From Streptomyces sp. I05A-00742 (GTDB lineage Bacteria; Actinomycetota; Actinomycetes; Streptomycetales; Streptomycetaceae), in assembly GCF_013055795.1 (NCBI RefSeq), contig NZ_JABETO010000004.1, forward strand, positions 235,052 to 299,051: a DNA stretch of 64,000 bases. The letters are read 5' to 3'. Both the position numbers and the translations under genes were made by a program. The notes under the pieces were generated by a model, which saw only the letters and a program-made list of their open reading frames with translations, made no database searches and was not told where the DNA came from. Shown in pieces: positions 44,496 through 52,328 of this stretch. Numbering within the stretch: position 1 is the first letter of the stretch; each line of letters opens with the position of its first letter.

Positions 44496-45845
44496 TCAGG
44501 GGCAGGTGGCGGCGGCCAGTTCAGCTACGGCGCGTTGCCACAGGTGGGGCAGGTCGCGCACGTGCTGGTGTTGCTCCTGCGCGGTGACGCAGAGGGTGGC
44601 GCCGCTGTGGAGGAAGAGCAGGACGCTGGAGAACAGGTGCCCGGCAGGCAGCGCGGGCATGGCGATGCCGGCGGTGACCGGTGAGCCGTTGAAGGCCATG
44701 GGTCTGGGGGCGCTGAGGAGGGTGGCGCCGGCGAGCGAGTCACCGGGGGTGAGGGAGGCTGCGATGTGTTGCCACAGCAGGTGGTGCGGCATGCGGTCCA
44801 GAAGCCTGCGGGTGCGCTCCCGGGGCCAGGCGGTCGTTCGTTGGACGACGAGGGCCAGCCGGTGCGCGGGCTTGGGTTCGTCGACGGGCAGGAGCATGCG
44901 TGTGTATCCCAGGCGGTTGCCACGGTCCTGGCGCTCATGGCGCAGGCGCACGCTGAAGGGGACGCGTACAGGGGCCGGCTGGTCACGTTCGGTGGGAGGC
45001 AGCCAGGCGCGCAGGGCTCCGGCCAAGGCGGCGAGGTAGACCTCGTTGAGGGAGGCGCCCGTGGTGCGGCCGATGGCGCGCATCGCGCCCAGGGGGGCAT
45101 CTGCTGTTGCCAGCAGGCGGTTGCCGGTGGGGGCGGGCGCACTGGCCCCCTGGGCTGCGGCGTCGCCAGCTCCGCTGAGCGGGACAGGCGCGCGGGGGTC
45201 GAGCAGGCGCTTGATGGTGTGGGCGGTCGCCACGCCGTCCTGGGCAGCGTGGTGGACGCGGTAGGCCAGCAGGAACTCGCCGTCACGTTCGGTATCGCCG
45301 AGCCACAGGCCCCAGCGTGGTTGGTTCTCCCGGACGGGCTGGTTGGCGAGCATCTGCGCCCAGCGTGGCAGATCGGTGGACTGGTCAAGGATGTGGACGT
45401 GGCGGCCGGCGTCGAAGGCGCTGTCCGGGTGCCAGGCTTCCGCGCCGACCGGTCCATCCAGGCACTCCGCCAGTGCGGGCAGTTGAGGCAGTCGGGCATT
45501 GACGAGGGTGACGATCTGGGCGGCGGTGGGCTTCGGTCCTCTCAGCCGCAGCGTGAGGCCCACGACGAAGCCGTCATCGGGATACCGCCGCGACCATTCG
45601 AGCATCGCGCGGTCCTGGTGGGCAGGAAACTCTGCGCCCGCGGAGTCGGTATTCGCCCTCTGTGTCGTGGCCACGTCGGCGTCGGCGGGTGTGGGTCCCG
45701 GACCGGCGTCGCCGCTCCGGGCATGATCTTGCCGGTCTGCAGGCTGGGCCGGCGGCCCGGCCGTTGTTGCGGGTCCCTCGGGGTGATGACTGTCAGGGCC
45801 TGACGCCTGTGTTCCGCCTGATCCGATGCTGGTTGGCGCGCTCAC
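44496..45845 (-). CDS. WS/DGAT-like acyltransferase (condensation superfamily)
   Basis: Up to 449 aa from GTG 45845 (GGAG six bases upstream). The condensation-superfamily catalytic motif HHxxxDG is present as VHHAAQDGVA. Supporting segments are the first-domain LPALAECLDG and the C-terminal SLAGATLLSAPRPMAFNGSPVTAGIAMPALPAGHLFSSVLLF region, as in wax ester synthase/diacylglycerol acyltransferases. The N-terminal ~80 residues are disordered, Pro/Ala-rich. It should transfer an acyl group, perhaps from the neighbouring ACP, to an alcohol made by the reductase. Confidence 0.78.
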   Translation of the reverse strand: MSAPTSIGSGGTQASGPDSHHPEGPATTAGPPAQPADRQDHARSGDAGPGPTPADADVATTQRANTDSAGAEFPAHQDRAMLEWSRRYPDDGFVVGLTLRLRGPKPTAAQIVTLVNARLPQLPALAECLDGPVGAEAWHPDSAFDAGRHVHILDQSTDLPRWAQMLANQPVRENQPRWGLWLGDTERDGEFLLAYRVHHAAQDGVATAHTIKRLLDPRAPVPLSGAGDAAAQGASAPAPTGNRLLATADAPLGAMRAIGRTTGASLNEVYLAALAGALRAWLPPTERDQPAPVRVPFSVRLRHERQDRGNRLGYTRMLLPVDEPKPAHRLALVVQRTTAWPRERTRRLLDRMPHHLLWQHIAASLTPGDSLAGATLLSAPRPMAFNGSPVTAGIAMPALPAGHLFSSVLLFLHSGATLCVTAQEQHQHVRDLPHLWQRAVAELAAATCP

Positions 45846-46131
45846 ACATACTCCGATCGCGAACGTGTACTCAAGGGGCCGGCCGTGACACCGAGGGAAC
45901 GACCGCAGATGGGCCTTGGATGCGCCCGGATCGACGGCGGCCGGTGAGGCAGACGCGAGAGCGTGGGCGCTTCGGGGCGGCTCGGGGAGCCGTGACAGCT
46001 GCGCCAAAGGACTTCTTCAGGACGAATGCGCCTCACCGCGGTCGGGGCCCTGCGGCTCCGTGCCTTTCGCGCGTGGTGTCCGTTGGACCACTCGGCACCA
46101 CTCGTTCAGTCCGGCGATGGAGACACTCCTC

Positions 46132-46359
46132 ATGTTCGACAAGCTCGTCGCAATGTTGTTCGAGATCGGCATCGACACCTCGCACGTCACCGCACAGACC
46201 ACCTTCCGCCAGCTGGAGATGGACTCGCTGTCCCTGACCGAGCTGGCCGTCATCGCAGCCGAAGGGGGCGGTGCCGGCGCCGACGGCATGACCCTCGACA
46301 CCACCCTGGACGAGGCCGCGCAGCAACTCGCGCACGCCGCCCGGCCGCAGCAGGCGTAG
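46132..46359 (+). CDS. acyl carrier protein
   Basis: 75 aa carrier protein. The phosphopantetheine site is Ser32 in EMDSLSLTEL (DSL motif), with an N-terminal helix FDKLVAMLFEIGID and a late helix DEAAQQLAHA. ATG 46132 has GGAG upstream; an earlier ATG at 46117 is possible. It diverges from the WS/DGAT-like gene (286 bases apart, probably both promoters) and is followed by the ketosynthase. Confidence 0.85.
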   Translation: MFDKLVAMLFEIGIDTSHVTAQTTFRQLEMDSLSLTELAVIAAEGGGAGADGMTLDTTLDEAAQQLAHAARPQQA

Positions 46360-46627
46360 ACCATGACACCGCGCACCTTTGCGACCGCCCCCAGGCCGTT
46401 CACCGCTCGCCCAGGTCCGGGCGCAGGGGCCCGGACCGCGCGACATCACCAGTGTCAGGTGCTCTTCCACCCTCTCTCGCGGGCCGTCTCCGCAACCCCC
46501 CGTGGACCCGCGTACGCCGCGGGCACCGGGTTCAGCGCGATGCTGTTGCCGGCCGGCAGCCATGACCGGTCGGCGGGGACACCCCTGTCGCCCCTGGCCA
46601 CCTGGCAGCAGGCGAAGGGGGTGTGCG

Positions 46628-47851
46628 ATGAACATGCCTGAGATCGCCGTTACAGGACTGGGAATGCTCACTCCCGCCGGCATCGGCGCGGAAGCCACCT
46701 GGACAGGGGTCCTGGACGGTAAGTCGACGGCCGCCACCAGCGACCGGCTAGCCGGTCTGCCCGTCGAATTCTGCTGCTCCCTGCCCCCCTTCGACCCCGC
46801 CGACACGCTCGGCCGCCGTACCGCGCACCGCCTGGACCGCTCCAGCCAGCTCGCCGTCATCGCCGCCCAAGAAGCCCTGCGCGACGCAGGCCTCGACCCC
46901 GCCACCTGGGACGGTGCCCGTGTAGGGGTCGTTATCGGCTGCGGAGTGGGTGCTTCACACACCTGGGAGACTCAGGGCAGGCGGTTACAGGAGTTCGGGC
47001 CCCGTCGGGTCTCACCGCTGCTGCTGCCGATGATCGGTCCCAGCACCCCCGCGGGCGAGGTCGCCCTCGCGTACGGCGCCCAGGGGCCGAGCCTGACCAC
47101 CGGGACCGCCTGCGCCTCCGGCGCGACAGCGATCGTGATCGCGCGCGACCTGCTCACTTCCCGGCAGTGCGATGTCGTCATCGCGGGCGGCACCGAAGCG
47201 TGCAACACGCCCCTGATCGTGACCGGTCTCGCCCAACTCGGCGCCCTCTCCGGCCGCTGCGACGATCCCGCATCCGCATCACGTCCCTTCGATGCGGCAC
47301 GTGACGGATTCGTCCTCGGCGAAGCCGCCGCGGTTCTCATCCTCGAACGCGCCGAGGACTCGATCGCCCGTCGGCATCGTCCCCGAGCCCTGCTCGCCGG
47401 CTGCGGATCCTCTACCGACGCCTACCACCCCACCACACCCCACCCCGAAGGGCGCGGTATCGAAACGGCCATGCGCACCGCTCTGACTGACGCGGGGCTC
47501 CACGCAAGCGACATCGGCTACGTCAACGCGCACGGCACCTCGACCCGCCTCAACGACACCGTCGAAGCCCACACCCTGCACAACGTGCTGCCCCACGGCC
47601 CGTACGTGACGTCCACCAAAGGCGTACTCGGGCACTCCCTCGGCGCCACCGGCGCCGTCGAAGCCGCCCTTACCGTCCTGAGTATCCGGCACGCACTCAT
47701 CCCGCCCACCGCCAACCTCGAAACCCCGGACCAGGACATCGAACTCAACCTCATCACCAGAACCGCGGTGAAGCAGCGCGTGAGCGCGGCCCTCAGCAAC
47801 TCCTTCGGGTTCGGCGGTCACAACGTCGTCCTCGCCTTCCATAGCCCGTGA
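46628..47851 (+). CDS. beta-ketoacyl synthase (FabF-like)
   Basis: 407 aa ketosynthase. Catalytic set intact: Cys162 in TACASGA, His302 in NAHGTST, Lys331 and His336 in STKGVLGHSLG. It extends an acyl chain on the neighbouring ACP. The upstream AAGGGGG gives a good ribosome binding site at ATG 46628. Lone ketosynthase plus ACP, thioester reductase and acyltransferase make a small fatty-acid/polyketide-like pathway. Confidence 0.92.
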   Translation: MNMPEIAVTGLGMLTPAGIGAEATWTGVLDGKSTAATSDRLAGLPVEFCCSLPPFDPADTLGRRTAHRLDRSSQLAVIAAQEALRDAGLDPATWDGARVGVVIGCGVGASHTWETQGRRLQEFGPRRVSPLLLPMIGPSTPAGEVALAYGAQGPSLTTGTACASGATAIVIARDLLTSRQCDVVIAGGTEACNTPLIVTGLAQLGALSGRCDDPASASRPFDAARDGFVLGEAAAVLILERAEDSIARRHRPRALLAGCGSSTDAYHPTTPHPEGRGIETAMRTALTDAGLHASDIGYVNAHGTSTRLNDTVEAHTLHNVLPHGPYVTSTKGVLGHSLGATGAVEAALTVLSIRHALIPPTANLETPDQDIELNLITRTAVKQRVSAALSNSFGFGGHNVVLAFHSP

Positions 47852-48745
47852 GCTTGGTCGTTTGACGCCCGGCTTCGGACAGGCGGGGCCCGGTGGTCAG
47901 TCGTTCGGGTGTTCCCGGGACGACGGAACGGCTCTCGCGTGATCCTGAACTCCACTATGAGGGAAGGAGTTGACGCGACAGCCGCAGCGATGAGTGTGTT
48001 CGAGCGAGCCGCTGCCGTGGACCCCGATATCGGTCACGTCACGGCTGAACCCCGCCTCCAAGGGGACGGACTCGGGGTCCACCCGTAAGAAAACCAGGAG
48101 CGCGTCCGCGGCCGACAGGACCCTCACACTGCGTGAGCAGCCCCACAAACCGCAAGCCATCGACTATCCGCACATGAATCCGCGAGAGGTCGACCGCGAC
48201 GCCGGCTTCACCCGCGACCCGACCTGACCGGGGTAGGCCACGACGGCACCAGCTCCGTGGAAGTGCGCCTGCGCACGGGGAGAGACGAGACCTGGCGCGC
48301 ACCGAGGAACCGTTCCAGCCCGACTACTCGGCTGAGTCGGCGTCGCCGGGACGCGCCGGCCGGCACCCCGTCGGGAACGTTCCACCGGCTCACGGCGAAG
48401 GCCCCTGTGTTCAGGCCAAGTTCAGGGCACGTCTGACCGGCGAGCCTCAGCTGTGGACCCGCCGTTGCCGCTCCGGTCACCGGAATGGCCGTCTGACCGG
48501 CGTGTGCCCTCTGATGCCGCGCCGTACGCCAGTGTCGAACACATCAGTGGGCACCGGGTGCAGGAATCATCCTGGCGCTTGCTTGGGAAGCGAGCCGTCG
48601 TGGGAGCGCTCGGTTCAGGGCCCGGCGGCCGTCGAGGGTAGATCGGTTTCCGGCCGACACAGGTCACAGCCGGCGCAGGGCGTCGTTGACGGTCTGCGCG
48701 CCGACTGGTGATGATTCGTGGCCGGACGGACGCGAGGAGTCACCC
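47852..48745. other. region without a clear gene; possible degenerate fragment
   Basis: About 890 bases. On the minus strand VAVDLSRIHVRIVDGLRFVGLL (48120-48230) faintly resembles a STAS-domain (anti-anti-sigma) core but is broken on both sides; probably a decayed gene. The right end must hold the promoter of the hemopexin operon; no clear consensus was found. GAGGAG lies just before the first operon ATG. Confidence 0.3.
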
Positions 48746-50476
48746 ATGCCCGGGTCGTTGATCGACACGTTCTTCACGGTCACCACCGGAGAGGCGGGTC
48801 TCCGGATCGGCCACGCGGTGCAAGAAGGCCGGGTCGCCCGCTGGAACTGGACGGACAGCAGGATGTACGACGTCGACGCGGTCCCGCTGGCGCAGCGCTG
48901 GCCGCAGTTGCCGGAGGCGTTCCGGCAGGGCTTCGACGCGGCTCTGACCACCCCGGCGGACAACCCCTGGACGTGGGTGTTCCGCGGCGGTCAGTGTCTG
49001 CGGCTGCACCCGGTGGACGGCACGGTCAGTGAAGTGTCCACCATCGCCGCGCGCTTTCCCGGGCTGCCGGGAGCTTTCGCGCAAGGCATCGACGCGGCGC
49101 TGCCGGGTACCGGCGCCAATGAGGTGTATCTGTTCAGCGGCAACAAGTGTGCCCGCTACGACCTGCGCGTACCGGCTCCCGTCGAGGTGAAGCCGATAGC
49201 CGAGGTGTGGAGCGGACTGGCCGCCAAGGCGCCGGAGTTCATCCACGGGCTCGACGCTGCCACCTTCGACCCGGGCACGGGCAACTGCTACCTCTTCCGT
49301 GGTGGCTCGTACGTCCGGGGCAAGCTGGCCACCACCACCATCGAGCAGAGCGCGGCGCCGGTGGACAACGCGGCGTGGCCGGGGCTGGTGCCCGCGTTCA
49401 CTCGGGGGCATGTGATCCTCTCAAGCGACTACCCATACGCCCTCGACCTGGAGACCGGGGAGGGCGTGCGTCTGGGGATCAATGCCTCCGGGTGGCCGAC
49501 GGCCAGCCCCGACGGTCGCTACACACATTTCATCTACCCGCACACCCAAGGTAGCTGGACCTGTTACGACATGGTCACTGGGCAACCGGTCTGGACCTCC
49601 TACAAAGAGCCACCGATGCGCGGTGGGCGGGTGACCTTCAGCCGGGACGGCGGCCTGGTGTACTTCGTGACCCCGGAGGCTTACAGGAGGTATTCGCTCA
49701 CCATCGCCGAACCCCTCGAACCGGCCCTCGTCGCCTCGATCCCTCTCCGCGACTACGACGCCACTGCGGTGGAGACGGCTGCGGTCCTTGGCCCTGAGGG
49801 CCCGGAAGAACAGTCCCCGCGGCTCCCGGACGAGACCCGGGAGGGTGAGAAGGACGCTCTCCGGTTCGACGAGCACTGGCCGGTCGCGCCTCCCGTGGCG
49901 CTCGGGCCGGCGGGTGACATGGCGTACATCGGTTACTTCCCGGTGGATCAGTACGGCCACCCCATCGGCGGTTACCGCATCCTCGAAGTGGATCTGACCG
50001 AGCGGAAGGTGCGGCAGACGTTCCGGCTTCCCGACGCCGGCGCGCCGCTCGACATCGCCGTCGACACGGGCGGGCGACTCGCCCACGTCGCCCAGGAGCG
50101 CGGCACCTGTGCGATCGACCTGTACACCGGCGCCATCGCGTGGGAGGGCGTCCTCCCGCCGTGCCGCGCGCTGAAATTCACCCCCGACGGCCGTGAACTG
50201 TGGTGTCTGCCCGCCGCGGACAACGGCGGGGTCCTGGTCGCCGAACCTGTCGGCCACGCGGTCGTACGGCGCATCCCGGTCGGCTTGGAGGGCGGCCTCG
50301 GTACTGGCACCAGCCTGGACTTCAATCACTACGGGACGTACGCCTACGTCCTGATGCAGACCGGCTCTTCAGCACGTGTCGCCGTGGTCGACGTGACCGC
50401 CCACCGGACGACCGTCATCCACTCTCTCGCGGTGGAATACAGCGAGGACTACCGGCTCGCCTACACCACCTACTGA
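48746..50476 (+). CDS. hemopexin-repeat / beta-propeller protein, paralogue 1
   Basis: 576 aa, first gene of the seven-gene operon. Residues ~15-215 hold hemopexin-like repeats (FRQGFDAALTT, WTWVFRGGQCLRL; FAQGIDAALPG, VYLFSGNKCARYDL; FIHGLDAATFDP, CYLFRGGSYVRG). The rest is a propeller with SPDGRYTHFIYPH, FSRDGGLVYFV and FTPDGRELWCLP repeats of the YVTN/WD type. No signal peptide or membrane helix. The next gene is a paralogue 53 bases downstream. Role unknown; both folds suggest protein or ligand binding. Confidence 0.82.
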   Translation: MPGSLIDTFFTVTTGEAGLRIGHAVQEGRVARWNWTDSRMYDVDAVPLAQRWPQLPEAFRQGFDAALTTPADNPWTWVFRGGQCLRLHPVDGTVSEVSTIAARFPGLPGAFAQGIDAALPGTGANEVYLFSGNKCARYDLRVPAPVEVKPIAEVWSGLAAKAPEFIHGLDAATFDPGTGNCYLFRGGSYVRGKLATTTIEQSAAPVDNAAWPGLVPAFTRGHVILSSDYPYALDLETGEGVRLGINASGWPTASPDGRYTHFIYPHTQGSWTCYDMVTGQPVWTSYKEPPMRGGRVTFSRDGGLVYFVTPEAYRRYSLTIAEPLEPALVASIPLRDYDATAVETAAVLGPEGPEEQSPRLPDETREGEKDALRFDEHWPVAPPVALGPAGDMAYIGYFPVDQYGHPIGGYRILEVDLTERKVRQTFRLPDAGAPLDIAVDTGGRLAHVAQERGTCAIDLYTGAIAWEGVLPPCRALKFTPDGRELWCLPAADNGGVLVAEPVGHAVVRRIPVGLEGGLGTGTSLDFNHYGTYAYVLMQTGSSARVAVVDVTAHRTTVIHSLAVEYSEDYRLAYTTY

Positions 50477-50529
50477 GCCCTGCCCCGCCGGCCCACCTCG
50501 TCACCCCCGTCATCCGCAGGGAGCCGTAT

Positions 50530-52185
50530 ATGCCCGCCAACCCGCCCGTCCTCCATGCCTTCTTCACCGTCAGCGAACCGGGCGGCCGGGAAACCGGTTT
50601 CGCTGTCCAGGGCGGGCGCACCGCCCGGTTCGACTGGGGCACCGGCCGCATCACGGGCGGCGCCCGCCCCTTGGAGCGCCAATGGCCGGCACTGCCGGCC
50701 GCGTTCCGTACGGGCTTCGACGCGGCGCTGGTCACCGCCGACCCGTGGACGATGGTCTTCCGCGGTACGCAGTGCCTGCTGCTGAACCCACTGGACGGAG
50801 CGGTCGCCGAGGTCACCACCATCGCCGCCCGGCTGCCCGGACTGCCGGCGCCGTTCCCGCAGGGGATCGACGCGGCCCTGGCGGCCGGAACGGGCAACGA
50901 GGTGTACCTCTTCGCGGGCGGCCAGTGCGCCCGCTACGACCTGCGCGCCATGACCGTGGTGGAGACGGCGCCGCTGGAGCGGATATGGAGCGGACTCACC
51001 CAGCGCGCACCGGAGTTCACCGCCGGGATCGACGCCGCTGTGCGCCACCCCTCCCGGGGCACGTTCCACTTCTTCCGGGGTGGCGCCTTCACCCGGGGCA
51101 CCCTCGCGACCCGTACCGTCACCGAAGATGCCCGGCCCGTCGACGACGCCACCTGGCCGGGGCTGGTGCCGACATTCGCCGCCGGATTCGCCTATGTGCA
51201 GGCGGGCCGGGGGATCGATGTGATCGACCTGGCCGCCGACCGGGTCGTCCGGACCCTGGACATCGAAGCGCACAGTGACTCCGCCGCTGCTCTGCAGACG
51301 AGTCCGGACGGCCGAATGCTGTACGTGTACCACCACTTGCGGCGGCAATGCGTCGACACCAACACTCGTCAAATCGTGGCCACCATCGACTACCCCGGAG
51401 GAGAGCAGCCGGACGGCGGCGTCTGCTTCAGCCCCGACGGTTCCCTGGTGCACGGCGCAGCCATCGACCGGGATCAGACCGCGCTTTTCCACCTGGACAC
51501 CTTCCGGGCCGGTACTGCCCAGCGGACCCAGCGCGTCGAGCTGCGTGCCGGTGACCTTTTCGCCGTCCTCGGTGAGCCGTCGCCCGGTGCGGTCGAGGTG
51601 ACCGGCTCATCCATCAGGAGCGCCTTTTGCCCGCCGGTCGCTTCACCCGACGGCCGGTTCGTGTACGTCGGTGCGGTCCTCGACCACCAGGGTGCTGTCG
51701 TCGAGGCCGACGTCCAGGCGGGACGGATGCGCCAGGCCTTCCGCATCCCGGGCAGCGGCGACGTGCGCACGCTCGCGCTCTCCCCGGACGGCATCCATCT
51801 GCACGCCGGCGGCGACAACGGCGTCGTCACGTTCGATGTCCGGAACGGGACGGTCGTCCGCCAGGGGGTGCTGCCGCGGTGCAAGGCCTTGGCCGTGCCG
51901 CCTGGCGAGGACGCTCTCTACTGCCTCCCCTGGGACAGCAAGGAAGGCGTCCTGATCGCCGATCCGCTCACCCACACCGTCCGCCGTCGCATCCCGGTCG
52001 GCGGCTCCGGTGGCCCCGGCACTCCGCACGCCATCGCCTTCGACTACGCCGGCACCTTCGCGTACGTCAGCGACGACCATGCCAACGCCGTGGCGGTGGT
52101 CGACACCGACACGTACGACATGGTCCGGGCCGTCCCGATGCGCGACGGCCTGCGCCCGATGAGCATCGCCGTCGGCCCGTACTGA
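50530..52185 (+). CDS. hemopexin-repeat / beta-propeller protein, paralogue 2
   Basis: 551 aa, the same domain order as the preceding gene and clearly its duplicate: FRTGFDAALVTADPWTMVFRG, FPQGIDAALAAGTGNEVYLF and FTAGIDAAVRHPSRGTFHFFRGG repeats, then SPDGRMLYVYHH and SPDGIHLHAGGDNGVV propeller blades. RBS AGGGAG. No signal peptide. The stop lies inside a run of 11-bp repeats. Confidence 0.82.
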   Translation: MPANPPVLHAFFTVSEPGGRETGFAVQGGRTARFDWGTGRITGGARPLERQWPALPAAFRTGFDAALVTADPWTMVFRGTQCLLLNPLDGAVAEVTTIAARLPGLPAPFPQGIDAALAAGTGNEVYLFAGGQCARYDLRAMTVVETAPLERIWSGLTQRAPEFTAGIDAAVRHPSRGTFHFFRGGAFTRGTLATRTVTEDARPVDDATWPGLVPTFAAGFAYVQAGRGIDVIDLAADRVVRTLDIEAHSDSAAALQTSPDGRMLYVYHHLRRQCVDTNTRQIVATIDYPGGEQPDGGVCFSPDGSLVHGAAIDRDQTALFHLDTFRAGTAQRTQRVELRAGDLFAVLGEPSPGAVEVTGSSIRSAFCPPVASPDGRFVYVGAVLDHQGAVVEADVQAGRMRQAFRIPGSGDVRTLALSPDGIHLHAGGDNGVVTFDVRNGTVVRQGVLPRCKALAVPPGEDALYCLPWDSKEGVLIADPLTHTVRRRIPVGGSGGPGTPHAIAFDYAGTFAYVSDDHANAVAVVDTDTYDMVRAVPMRDGLRPMSIAVGPY

Positions 52186-52241
52186 GCCCGTACTGAGCCC
52201 ATACAGAGGCCGTACCGAGCTCGTATCGATCCCGTACGCCC
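52176..52241. repeat. degenerate 11-bp tandem repeat over the stop codon
   Basis: Six successive 11-base units of the type CCCGTACTGAG (52176, 52187, 52198, 52209, 52220, 52231). The first contains the stop of paralogue 2; the rest lie in the gap before the DUF6603 gene. May reflect slippage or a translational/RNA signal. Confidence 0.75.
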
Positions 52242-52328
52242 CAAGGCCCGCCCGTACACCCGCCCCACCCGCACACCGACCACACACACCCGGACCGGCC
52301 GAGGCAGGGCCAGGGGGGAACGACCGCC

